A DNA stretch of 64,000 nt, from assembly GCA_023055425.1 (NCBI GenBank), contig JALGPY010000009.1, positions 18,869,775 through 18,933,774 of the forward strand, in the 5' to 3' direction. Positions 35,853 to 45,139 of this stretch are shown here, piece by piece. A program made the translations under genes and the position numbers. The DNA comes from Linanthus parryae (Eukaryota; Streptophyta; Magnoliopsida; Ericales; Polemoniaceae). Each line of letters opens with the position of its first letter. The stretch's first letter is position 1. The notes beneath the pieces are model-generated. The model searched no databases. It saw nothing but the letters and a program-made list of their open reading frames with translations, and was not told where the DNA came from.

Positions 35853-35860
35853 TATATAAA
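35853..35860 (+). promoter_or_regulatory. TATA box of a second antisense unit
   Basis: TATATAAA about 37 bases before an ATG (35897), in the same antisense orientation as the PMD gene. The sequence GGTCTATATAAACCC is an unusually good plant TATA context. Confidence 0.45.
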
Positions 35861-35896
35861 CCCTGTCTTTGCCATTTGGGTTCTTCATCCCAAAAA

Positions 35897-36244
35897 ATGT
35901 GCTTTGCCGTGAGTCCTTACGACTGCTGGCTTCAACACTTGTTTTTCGTTGATTCATGGCAACTCCAAGTCATGAGACCTGAGTTTGCGCTTTGTGCCAT
36001 AGAAATAGTTTCCAAGATCCGCTTTATGAGGCTTACTGATCTTTGTAACCTTTATAAAGAAGATGAAGATGATATCTCATGTGTGTTCGAAGAATTTTCT
36101 TCGTCTATTATGTTTGCAGGTCATGTTTCCGGCCGCCTCCCGGTGAGGTGCAGCGCCGTAGTGACCTTGCTACCGACTCGTAATGAACGGCGGAATTCTC
36201 CTCCAGCATCCCTGGAGGAGGATTTCTTGCCTCTTCGTTCTTGA
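35897..36244 (+). CDS. Second antisense ORF, unrecognised
   Basis: An open frame of 115 codons starts at the first ATG after the TATA box (MCFAVSPYDCWLQHLFFVDS) and ends at 36244. The middle is hydrophobic and helix-prone, the last part basic and proline/serine-rich. The strong acceptor-like TTTGCAG near 36119 suggests that its second half may belong to a spliced exon. I recognise no family. It could be a short accessory protein, a non-coding transcript, or the displaced 3' part of the PMD unit. Confidence 0.35.
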   Translation: MCFAVSPYDCWLQHLFFVDSWQLQVMRPEFALCAIEIVSKIRFMRLTDLCNLYKEDEDDISCVFEEFSSSIMFAGHVSGRLPVRCSAVVTLLPTRNERRNSPPASLEEDFLPLRS

Positions 36245-36262
36245 ACTCAGAAGGCTAGCCAA

Positions 36263-36380
36263 TGCCCTTGTCTATCAGGACAAGGAACCCAGTACCAGAG
36301 GAATGGCTGCTTCCCCTGTTTTGCACGACTGCATACGTCGGAACAGGTAGTTCCTCTGGTACATATCTTGATCAGACAGG
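36263..36380. repeat. Inverted repeat with 12-bp perfect arms
   Basis: GTACCAGAGGAA at 36292-36303 pairs with TTCCTCTGGTAC at 36351-36362, and similarity extends outward imperfectly through CTTGTCTATCAG / CTGATCAAGACAG-like phrases. The RNA of either strand would form a hairpin with a loop of about 47 bases. Confidence 0.6.
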
Positions 36381-36599
36381 GGTCTCGTCAGATCCTGAGA
36401 TCTTGGACGTAGAATCACCCAGATCTTTGCTGCTAGCGATGTAGCGAATGGCGAGTTGATCTCTTCGCAGAAGCACCCTACTTGCTACAGATCTTTGGCC
36501 GCAGATCTGTGCATCGCATAGCCGGTGTTAGGACCGTTAGGTTCATCCTTTTTCAGCTAGGATTCCCTCGATGTGTTACTTCGACCTTGTAAGTTACTT

Positions 36600-37610
36600 T
36601 TCAAATGCATTGTAAGCCATGTGGGCTGCGTAGTTAGATTTGAGCTTTTTCGCTTGTAAGCTGCTATCTAGACAGATAAATTGTAAGTCTTTTTGACTCA
36701 TAATGATAAATGGATTTTGTATTATCTGCTGTCTTGTTACAACAAAATACAATTTCGCATGCGTACCGGCAGATTTCGCCTTGTGTAATGCTACATACAT
36801 ACTTCGCATTTGCTATCTGCCGTATAAATTCGCAGATATTTTATTAGATCGTTCGAGATCGTATTTGCGCAGCTGTGCCATCTTTGCAGATGGGCTTGTG
36901 ATTCATTTTCAGATTAAAATGCAAGTGTTATCACATCAGATATACCTTTGTAGATCACTTAGGATAGCTTTGCACAATACTGCTATCATGACGGATATAC
37001 TTCACAACGATTTTCAAATCGCATTCGCAGAGTGCTACTATCGCGGCAAATAGGTTTGAAAGATCATTTGAGTTCATGTTCGCATATGTTGCTATCACAA
37101 AAGATTGGCTTAAGGGATCAATTAAGATCGCATTTGCATAGGCTGCTATCGTGACAGATAGGCTTAGAAGATCAATTAAGATCATTTTTCGCATGAGCTG
37201 CTATCGTGGCAGATAGGCTTAGAAGATCAATTAAGATCGCATTTGCGTAGGCTGCTATCGTGACAGATAGGCTTAGAAGATCAACTAAGATCATTTTTCG
37301 CATGAGCTGCTATCGTGGCAGATAGGCTTAGAAGATCAATTAAGATCGCATTTGCGTAGGCTGCTATCGTAACAGATAGGCTTAGAAGATCAATTAAGAT
37401 CATTTTTCGCATGAGCTGCTATCGTGGCAGATAGGCTTAGAAGATCAATTAAGATCGTATTTCGCATAGGTTGCTATCGTATCAGATAGAATTAGAGGAT
37501 CAATTAAGATCGCGTTTCGCATAGGTTGCTATCGTAACAGATAGGCTTAGAAGATCAATTAAGATCGTAGTTCGCACATATTGCTATTGTGGCGGATAGC
37601 CCATTGTTAA
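36600..37610. repeat. Tandem repeats in the 3' untranslated region of the Tat element
   Basis: From about 37060 to 37605 some ten units of 53-55 bases recur, each with GCTGCTATCGTGRCAGATAG followed by AAGATCAATTAAGATC. Two variants (GCGTAGGCTG and GCATGAGCTG) alternate, giving a higher-order unit of about 108 bases. Decayed units extend left to about 36600. Such hypervariable arrays between pol and the 3' LTR are known in Tat/Ogre elements and can seed satellites. Confidence 0.88.
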
Positions 37611-37807
37611 CAGTAATAACAAACTAAATGAAGCAACATTAACAGCTAGAAATATGAATTTCTCATTTGGGAGAATCCTTTTATTATAGTGCTCTCATAT
37701 GGGAGAGATGAGCTTACAATTCTCTCATATGGGAGAGAAGATTGTGTGAATCGTAGCCATACAAGACATGAGGCAACGTTATAATAAAACGCATAAAATG
37801 AGAGAAG

Positions 37808-40114
37808 TCAAGGATAGTACTTCTTAATCCAGCGCATGTTGACTGAACTTGGGGTTGAGGTCGTTCCGTGCAACCTCCGTATGCTGCAGTAACCACTTTC
37901 GAAGACTTCTGTAACTTCGAAGGGTCCTTCCCAATTGGCTGCGAACTTTGGGTGAGCCGCTTCTCGCATGCAATGGTCAGATGCGCGCAGGACCAAATCT
38001 CCAACTGCGAAATCTCTTCGCTGGACCGTCTTATTGTAAGCACGAGCGATCCTTTCTTGATACCGCTTGTTGGTCCTTTTAGCTTGCTCTCGCTTTTCCT
38101 CCAGCAAGACTAAGTCATGATCGCGTTGATTGTCGTATAATGCGTGGAAGGCCAATCTCGCCGAATTGACTCTCACCTCCGCAGGTACCACGGCCTCAGC
38201 TCCATAGCATAGGAGTAATGGTGAGACCCCCGTGGGTGTCCTTGGAGAAGTCCGGTAAGCCCACAGGGCTATGCTTAGAGAATCAGCCCACTTCTTGTGG
38301 TCATCTGTGACCATCTTGCTCAAAATCCTCAACAGCGTTTTGTTGGTCGCTTCGGCTTGCCCGCTCCCCTTCGGGTAGTAGGGGGTGGAACATATTTGCC
38401 TGACATTGTACTCTGCTAGCTTTGCAGCCACCTGGCGATTAACAAAAGGAGTACCATTATCCGAAAGGATGGTGTTGGGAATTCCGAACCTGCATATAAT
38501 GTTCTCTTGGATGAAATTGACCACAACCAGCGCATTTGCCGTCTTTAGTGGTATCGCCTCTACCCATTTGGTGAACAGCTCAGTTGCGGTGAGAATAAAA
38601 TGATTCCCGTGCGAAGTTGGTCGGATGGGACCAATGAAGTCCAACGCCCATGTGTGAAATGGCCATGGCGTTCCCAATGCGTGCAGATCCACAGCAGGAG
38701 CGTGCACTAGGTTTCCTTTGAATTGACACTCCTGGCAGCGTCGTACTTTGGTGCGGCAATCAGCCTCCATCGTGGGCCAGAAATATCCAATTGAGAGGAG
38801 CTGCCTGCATAATTTCGCACCTCCTTGGTGTTCCACCTGATGGGAAAGGTCCATGACTTCTTGTGCTTCCCTGCCATCTAGACATCGCAGCAAGTTTCCC
38901 TCATGACCTCTTCGCCACAGTAAGTTTTCTTGCACCACATATCGGGATGCTTTCCTTTTCAACTTCTCCGCTTCTTTTCTCGATTCGGGTACGGTACCCT
39001 GGGTGAGAAAATCGAAGAGTGGTTTCCTCCAATCCGCATCATCGTCGGTTAGAGCGATGAGTAAGGAATCTTTAATCAGTGCGCAACTTTCGCACTTCCC
39101 TTGTATCAGGGCGGCGGCTGTTGACATATCCGGCCAATGAATGCCATATCTCTGAGCCTTCCGATAGATTGACACCTCGCTTTCTCCGCAAGCATGTTGG
39201 TGAATCTTCTCTAACAGCAGCTGTCCCTCTTGCTCGGAGACGCATCGCATGAGTATTCCGCCGGGGCCCTTGTAGTAAAGGGTGTTGTCATGTATGCAAT
39301 ACCCCTTTGTGAGTGCCCAACTTTCGCAGCTTGTGCCTTCTGCAATAGCTCGTAAAATTGCTTTTCTCCAGTCCGTATCATCCATGTGTTCATCGTCGCA
39401 CGCGTCTTCTGTCAACGCCGACGATGTTCGCACTTCAATGGATATCCTTGCGGGACATTTGTCTGTATTAACCTTGGATCCCAAGGTGGCCAAAGCATCT
39501 GCATGCCTGTTGTCTGCTCGGGGCTTGTGCTCGTACCTCACATCGCAGAATTGCTGCACCAGCTTTTGTACCAGAGTCCGGTAGGACAGAAGGTTAATCT
39601 CCTTCAAATCGTACTCGCCCGAGGCTTGCTTGACGATCAACTTGGAGTCTCCCATGACCGTCAGATTGCTTACTTTCAAAGCTTTCGCTGCACGCAGCCC
39701 CGCTATGAGGGCTTCATATTCTGCCTCGTTGTTGGTGACTGCAAAGTCGAGCTTTGCGGACATCTGTATGACCTCCCCATCTGGCTTGGTCAAGACTATC
39801 CCAATGCCTCCGCATTTCCTTGTTGACGACCCGTCGAAATGGAGCGTCCAATAGGGTACATCGGTTGCATAGATTTCAGGTCCCTCGAGTTCTTCGATTA
39901 CGGGCTCATGACTGTTGTCGGGGAATTGTGCCAACAAATCCGCTACCGCCTGCGACTTAATCGCCCGCGGCCGAACGCATGTGATATCATACTGGGAAAT
40001 GGTCATATACCATTTTGCCAATCTTCCTCCAGGAGTAGTGTGAGTTAGCAGATATCGTATGGGATCACTTTTCGTAACCACCACCACTTTGTGCGACGCA
40101 AAGTAATGTCTCAA
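37808..40114 (-). CDS. pol: Tat pol, RNase H and integrase part
   Basis: An uninterrupted frame of 768 codons. Residues 1-65 are the C-terminus of the Gypsy RT RNase H (ending ADLLAQFP). Residues 88-212 are a second, archaeal-type RNase H, the mark of the Tat lineage, with FDGSS (D94), NNEAEYEAL (E130/E134), GDSKLIV (D156) and HADAL (D206). Then two related modules occur at about 248-344 and 361-463, each starting with DWRK and ending in CxxC; the second is the integrase HHCC finger (H425, H429, C460, C463). The integrase core has D492, D552 and E588. A basic C-terminal domain follows. The frame is separated from reverse transcriptase by a small deletion, so the first Met is not a real start. 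Confidence 0.93.
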   Translation of the reverse strand: MRHYFASHKVVVVTKSDPIRYLLTHTTPGGRLAKWYMTISQYDITCVRPRAIKSQAVADLLAQFPDNSHEPVIEELEGPEIYATDVPYWTLHFDGSSTRKCGGIGIVLTKPDGEVIQMSAKLDFAVTNNEAEYEALIAGLRAAKALKVSNLTVMGDSKLIVKQASGEYDLKEINLLSYRTLVQKLVQQFCDVRYEHKPRADNRHADALATLGSKVNTDKCPARISIEVRTSSALTEDACDDEHMDDTDWRKAILRAIAEGTSCESWALTKGYCIHDNTLYYKGPGGILMRCVSEQEGQLLLEKIHQHACGESEVSIYRKAQRYGIHWPDMSTAAALIQGKCESCALIKDSLLIALTDDDADWRKPLFDFLTQGTVPESRKEAEKLKRKASRYVVQENLLWRRGHEGNLLRCLDGREAQEVMDLSHQVEHQGGAKLCRQLLSIGYFWPTMEADCRTKVRRCQECQFKGNLVHAPAVDLHALGTPWPFHTWALDFIGPIRPTSHGNHFILTATELFTKWVEAIPLKTANALVVVNFIQENIICRFGIPNTILSDNGTPFVNRQVAAKLAEYNVRQICSTPYYPKGSGQAEATNKTLLRILSKMVTDDHKKWADSLSIALWAYRTSPRTPTGVSPLLLCYGAEAVVPAEVRVNSARLAFHALYDNQRDHDLVLLEEKREQAKRTNKRYQERIARAYNKTVQRRDFAVGDLVLRASDHCMREAAHPKFAANWEGPFEVTEVFESGYCSIRRLHGTTSTPSSVNMRWIKKYYP

Positions 40115-40152
40115 ATTTTCTATTATGAAGAATAAGGCAAGGCAATGACGCT

Positions 40153-41406
40153 CTATGTCTGTGTTTCTGCGGGCTGCACAATGCGAGAGATGTAGTAGAT
40201 GGGCCTTTCCTGACCTTCGTACTCCTGAGCCAAAAGTGCTCCTATGGATTTCCTGGTTGACGTCAGATACAGTAAAAGCGGTGATCCCAACTGAGGTGCG
40301 ATCATTATTTTTGAAGACGTCAGCAGTTCTTTCAGCTTCCCGAACGCAGCTTCGTGCTCCGGGGTCCAGTTGTATGCGGCATCTTTTTTGAGAAGATTAC
40401 TGAAGCAGAAAGTAATCTCGGCAATCGCTGGGATGAATCTTCGCAGATATGATAGTTTCCCCAAGAATGTTTTCAAGGCACTCTGGTCGTGCGGCGGATT
40501 CATGCTGATGATGGCTGAAACCTTCGCAGGGTCAGGCTCTATTCCTTGGCGATGTACCACGCATCCCAAGAATTTTCCTGATGTTACCCCGAATGCGCAT
40601 TTCATAGGGTTCATCTTCAGCTGAAAGCGTCTGCATCTGTTGAACACCTTCCGCAAATCTGCCAGGTGGTCTGCCTCTTGCTTGGATTTAACCACGAGGT
40701 CATCCACATAAAACTCCACTTCCTTGTGCATCATGTCGTGGAATAGGGCCATCATGGCCCGCTGGTAGGTTGCACCTGCGTTTTTGAGACCAAAGGGCAT
40801 CACCGTGTAGTTGAACACTCCTACTGGGGTGATGAATGCGATTTTCCGTGCATCTTCAGGGTCCATCTTGATCTGGTTGTACCCGCTGAAGCCGTCCATG
40901 AAACTGAACATGCGGTGACCCGCTGTCGAATCGATAAGCAAATCGATGTTGGGGAGCGGAAAATCGTCCTTGGGGCAGAAACGATTGAGATCTCGGAAGT
41001 CCACGCAGATGCGAAGCTGTCCGTTCTTCTTTACCACTGGCACAATGATGGCCAGCCATGTTGGATGATGATTCGGCTCTATGAACTTGGCATCCAGGAG
41101 TTTGACAATCTCCTGTTTGATCTTCACATTAAGCTCTGGCCTGAAGCTTCTTGTGCTCTGCTTTATCAGCTTAGAACCCGGGATGATGTCTAAACGATGC
41201 ATAGTGATGCTTGTGTCCAGTCCGGGCATCTCATCATACTCCCATGCGAACACGTCTTTGTACTCAGTCAGGAGCTGTAGCAGTCCTTTCTCCTCCTCGC
41301 TTGTGAGGTCCGCACTTAGAAGACTGGCCTCTTCTTTTCCTCGTTCGGGCTGAGGAACTCTTCCTTTAGCTCTTGCTTCTGTGGTCTGGGTCTGTCTTCC
41401 ATGCAT
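40153..41406 (-). CDS. pol: Tat pol, reverse transcriptase part
   Basis: A 417-codon frame holding a complete Ty3/Gypsy reverse transcriptase. After a short lead-in it has LTEYKDVFAWEYDEMPGL, the polymerase palm with SFMDGFSGYNQIK (D171), MPFGLKNAGATYQ, and the catalytic FYVDD (D235, D236), then the connection and start of the RNase H domain (SPLLLYLTSTRKSIGALLAQ). The frame stops at 40153 where a few bases are missing relative to the family; the reading continues in another phase into the 37808-40114 frame. Polymerase residues appear intact. The protease and gag that normally precede it are absent. Confidence 0.92.
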   Translation of the reverse strand: MHGRQTQTTEARAKGRVPQPERGKEEASLLSADLTSEEEKGLLQLLTEYKDVFAWEYDEMPGLDTSITMHRLDIIPGSKLIKQSTRSFRPELNVKIKQEIVKLLDAKFIEPNHHPTWLAIIVPVVKKNGQLRICVDFRDLNRFCPKDDFPLPNIDLLIDSTAGHRMFSFMDGFSGYNQIKMDPEDARKIAFITPVGVFNYTVMPFGLKNAGATYQRAMMALFHDMMHKEVEFYVDDLVVKSKQEADHLADLRKVFNRCRRFQLKMNPMKCAFGVTSGKFLGCVVHRQGIEPDPAKVSAIISMNPPHDQSALKTFLGKLSYLRRFIPAIAEITFCFSNLLKKDAAYNWTPEHEAAFGKLKELLTSSKIMIAPQLGSPLLLYLTSTRKSIGALLAQEYEGQERPIYYISRIVQPAETQT

Positions 41407-41805
41407 TCGGGTGCTTCTTTGAGCTTCTCATATGGAGTGCTCTGCATTGGCTTTTCTGTGACCGCAATCTGCTCGATTTGGTTGATTTACTCAGGGATAT
41501 CCCCATGCCCGTGTGAGGACATCCCCGCGCACCTTCATATGCGATAGCACTTCTTCCCGTTGGCATAGAAACTCTCTATCTCTTTGCCTTCAGGGTCATG
41601 TTTTGCTATTCTCTTCAGAGTATATACGTTCTTTCGTTGGTAAGCGATTCGCGGCGCCTCTTCGCGTGTGGGCGGCTTTTCCTTGGCATCCTCTCTTGTC
41701 ACCATCACTCCCCCAGGTGACTGGTCCTTGATATCTTCCCAAAGAGGTAAAGGAGTAGGGTTGAATGGTCCCGGCGTTTGCTCGTCCGCCATCTAGGTGA
41801 ACCAC
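41360..41805 (-). pseudogene. Pre-RT remnant of the Tat polyprotein
   Basis: A frame of 85 codons (MADEQTPGPFNPTPLPLWED...) at 41535-41792, continuing with a frame change towards reverse transcriptase. It is polar and low in hydrophobic residues, with no zinc knuckle and no DTG/DSG protease motif. It looks like the spacer between protease and reverse transcriptase left after loss of gag and protease. Confidence 0.5.
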
Positions 41806-41923
41806 ACCGCCTCGCTGAGATGTGCTTCATCCATGTTGAATGGATTCGTTGAAGCCGGTATGTCTACTATTATGTCGTTCCAGATGGCTTTCATGACTTG
41901 GTGAGCTGTTGAAGGTTGCGTGT

Positions 41924-41946
41924 TCGTTTCACGTCGGGTTCACCAA
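41924..41946 (-). other. Primer-binding site of the Tat element
   Basis: On the minus strand TGGTGAACCCGACGTGAA begins three or so bases inside the 5' LTR. A TGG start complementary to a tRNA CCA end is as expected. I cannot name the tRNA with certainty. Confidence 0.6.
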
Positions 41947-41948
41947 AA

Positions 41949-42576
41949 TGTGCACAACAGATTCCGGCGGGGAGACCTCCGTGTACACCGTAAGTAGAGA
42001 ATCAGAGATAGCACAGGAAGAGTTGGGTTGTGTGTAGGGAGAGAGTAAGGCAGTAGTAATGTCTGAGAGAGAGACAGAGGTTTGGCAGAGCTTCCGCGTA
42101 TGGCTAGTGTGTTCTCCTTTGTATGGAAAGGTTAACGCCCTATATATAATGGAGAATGTGACCGTTGCAGTGTGGTTAATGCGCCCATCAATGGCGGCTT
42201 AATTAGCTTAACCGCAACGGCACGTTCGTCCGCCTATATAGGGACCGTTACAGCACGTTATGCGCGAATACCGGAACCGTTATGAGGTTGACCGGGTTTG
42301 ACCGGATTGACCGGGTTTATGGAGCTCGTGCCATAAATCTCTCAAAAGCAGTTACTAAAGGTCGCGCGCGGGCTTGGATCGCACGCGACAGGACTTACTC
42401 TAGCCTCCAAACCACTAAGTCCCTACAAGTCCCGTGCAGTGGTATGCGAGGGCCCTGTCTCGCAGCCCCCACATGGATCAGCGCGGCTGGTGATCCAGTG
42501 TGTGTGGAGCACAATATGGTGTGCTGGATGGTTGTCACGTGGCCAAGATCTGTCAGCTCAGAAAGCACTATCTACA
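41949..42576 (-). repeat. 5' LTR of the Tat element
   Basis: Near-identical to 29780-30407. Its minus-strand TATA-like TATATATA lies at 42141-42148. The outer end abuts the target duplication CCTTC. Confidence 0.93.
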
Positions 42577-43434
42577 CCTTCCTTGATTCTCTCTCAATCC
42601 GGATGTGTTTCTATGAGTATGTCAACCTCAGTTCACTTTGAATTTATAGACTTGCTGCAACAGTCACTAGAGTTGTTGCAACAAGAATCCCTAAAAATCC
42701 TCAATTGAGCTTGCCTCTCAATAGCACTATTCGAACAGATAGTATCTTGATTTAATCCACTGAATTTGATCACAATCTTCAACTGCAAGCTTGAGACAAG
42801 CCCTGATCAAATCCCATATTTCTAGCTACGCTTTAGTGACCTGTTTGGCATTCCTGAATTCAGGAACTTAGGCTATTTCCTTCAAAAAAAACTTATGCCA
42901 AAATCTATCTAACAAATAAGCATATTCGGAATATAAGCATATATTAGATAATAAAGTTGGTCAAGATAAACTTAGGATCTGTTTGGTAATCCCGCATTAA
43001 GACACTTAAGCAATTTTCCTGCAGTAAAAGCTTAAGCAAGTATAATACAAAATAGAGATTAAAACATAATATTTGACAAAATGAATTTGTCTTTCATCAC
43101 ACAATAAGGCATAATATAAATCTAGGAGATATAGATTATGATTAGGAATTATCAAACTCCCCCTCAGTTCATACTGTCATTTGAAGATTTTTCAAAGCTT
43201 TGAAACCAGTTTCAAAGCTTTGAATTGAAACAAGTATTGAATTAACACAGTTACTAACCGGTTCATTGGAGCATCAATTTTTATATTGTCAATACAGTTT
43301 CATCTATATCTATTTTCTGATAGTATTTTTTTACAATTAGATTTTAAAGATTATGTTACATTCATCTATTACTGTTCGTACGTTATCACATAAATTATTT
43401 TAGTCAGTTGTTGACTGTTTTCTCCATTCTGAAA

Positions 43435-45139
43435 TGGCAGAAAAACAACTAAGAACCAAGAGGCTGGAACATCTAAAAACATGATAGTATCTACAAACCC
43501 GGGTGTTGCAGTCGGTTCTTATCATGTGGATAAACAGGATAAATTCAGCGGGAAGGACTTCAAAAGGTGGAAACAAAAGATGTTATTTTATTCTACCACA
43601 TTGGATCTCGCTAAGTTTCTCAAAGAGGACGCTCATGCTTGTCCTGAAGACGCGAATCAAGAAACAGTACAAGCGGTTAAAGCACGGAATCATTCTGATT
43701 TCATATCAAGAAACTATGTATTAAATAGCTTATATGACCAATTGTACAATGTTTATTCTGCGGTAAAACGGTAAAATAACTTTTGCATACCCTAGAAAAG
43801 AAATATAAAACCGAGGACACGGGTGCCAAGAAGTTTGTCATTGAAAATTTTATACAGTATAGGATGGTAGATTCTAGGGGCGTTATGGCCCAAATTCAGG
43901 AATTTCACTGTATAATTCATGATGTAATTGTTGAGAAGATGAACCTTCCTGAAGAATTCCTTATCGGCGTCATGATACACAAACTGCCGCCGACATGGAA
44001 GAATTACAAGAACTACCTGAAGCCCAAGCGCAAGGGGATGTCCATGGAGGAATTGATCGTTCGAATCAGAATCGAGGAAGGGAATCAAATTGCTGACAAC
44101 AAGCCCTCATCAAGCCAACAGTCTAAAGTTAACATGGTTGAAGAAAAGCTAAGGAACAATATCAAGAGGAAATCCGACTCTAATCAGACCGAGAATAATA
44201 AGTTCACTGGGAAAGGCCACAACTGTGGTAAAACAGGCCACAAGATTAAGGACAATCGCAAGAAAAAGAAGACCTCTAAAGGGAAGAAACGGAAAGCACA
44301 ACTAGCGGAAACCAAAGACGGAGGCAAGTGCTCCGCCGTAGTATGCGAAGTTAACCTTGCCAGAAGTAACCCTAAAGAGTGGTGGATTGATACGGGGGCC
44401 ACCCGACCCATCTGCTACGATAGGAAGTTGTTCTCGTCTTTTGAGGAAGTAAAAAATAAGGAACCCGTCTACAAGGGAAGTTAAGCTACATCCACAATCG
44501 AATGAAAATGGAAGATAGCGTTGAAAATGACCTCGGGAAAGACTATCACTCTTCATGATGTTCTCCATGTTCCGGATATACAGAAAAACTTAGTCTCGGG
44601 TGCAATAATTATAAAAAAGGGATTCGAACTAGTATTTGAGTCCGACAAGTTTGTATTGACTAAGTCAGGGGAATACCTTCGGAAATGGTACCTTAAGGAT
44701 GTGTTATTCAAACTTAATGTAATGATTTTTATTCCTACTATGAATGAGAAAGAAGCCGTTAATTACTTGTCGGAGTCATCTTCCTGTTTATGGCATCATC
44801 GACTGGGTCATGTCAATTACAAATCTATTCATAAATTGATGAAACTCGACTATCTTCCAAACAGAAGTATTGACTAGAACCACAAACGTGAAATTTGTTT
44901 CGAGGCTAAATTGACTAACGAAATGTTCAAACCAATTGGTATAAAATCACCAAGTCCTCTCGAACTAATTCACACCGATATTTGTGATTTGAAGTTTGTA
45001 CAAACCATGAATGGGAAGAAATATTTCATTACCTTCTTCGATGACTAAACTAAGTATTGTTACGTTTACTTATTACATAGTCGAGATGAAGAGTTGGACA
45101 CCTTAAAGCAATACAAGTCCGAGGTAGGAAATCAACTAA
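43435..45139 (+). pseudogene. Copia D gag-pol remnant
   Basis: Starts at ATG 43435, with a one-base frame change before 43481. Gag (UBN2 type) shows KFSGKDFKRWKQKMLFYSTT, then a stop (about 43772) and HTLEKKYKTEDTGAKKFVIE to 44484. The zinc knuckle has lost two cysteines (GHNCGKTGHKIKDN). A protease site WWIDTGATRPICYDRK follows near 44380. After another frame change the GAG-pre-integrase segment (SCLWHHRLGHVNYKSIHKLM) lies at 44521-44877, and integrase is readable up to FFDD and QYKSEVGNQLN near 45130. It is cut there; reverse transcriptase, RNase H and the 3' LTR are missing. The product cannot function. Confidence 0.88.

Larger units (their letters stand above)
29780..42576 (-). mobile_element. 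Tat-lineage Ty3/Gypsy element without gag, with antisense plant-mobile-domain gene
   Basis: A 12.8 kb LTR retrotransposon with both LTRs (628 bases each, about 13 differences by my reading, near 2%) and the perfect target duplication CCTTC (29775-29779, 42577-42581). On the minus strand the order is 5' LTR, primer site, short pre-RT frame, reverse transcriptase, archaeal-type RNase H, integrase, tandem repeats, then two plus-strand (antisense) transcription-unit-like segments, polypurine tract and 3' LTR. The distance from LTR to reverse transcriptase (540 bases) leaves no room for gag and protease. Extra antisense ORFs between pol and the 3' LTR and repeat arrays in that region are known for the Tat lineage. 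Loss of gag makes it dependent on a relative for particles. Confidence 0.92.
29172..43247 (-). mobile_element. Solo LTR of Copia family E, split by the Tat element
   Basis: The two halves, 29172-29779 and 42582-43247, join to a sequence of about 1.27 kb. On the minus strand it starts TGTTAATTCAATAC and ends GCACTTCA. CAGTT flanks both sides (29167-29171 and 43248-43252), proving insertion as a unit. No internal region, primer-binding site or second LTR is present, so it is a solo LTR. It aligns with the 5' LTR of element E (46925-47589 plus 55724-56080), including the ACCACATGCT and AAGGCAATTCTCTT phrases, and carries several TTTCAAAGCTTTGAAA palindromes. Confidence 0.85.
28258..43265 (+). 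repeat. 5' LTR of Copia D, split by a nested insertion
   Basis: Starts TGTTGGAAAAATGG at 28258. The first part runs to 29171 and the last bases to 43265; everything from 29172 to 43252 is a later insertion plus its duplicated target. Rejoined it is about 927 bases and ends GGTTCA. One base later comes TGGAGCATCAA, which looks like the usual Copia primer-binding site with six bases missing. A CG-alternating run lies near 28610. U3 features such as TATATATTTG near 28700 are present. Confidence 0.75.

Noticed and set aside
37060..37605. Possible CRISPR-like array of regularly spaced repeats
   Set aside because: Units are contiguous tandem repeats without unique spacers, in a plant retrotransposon 3' region.
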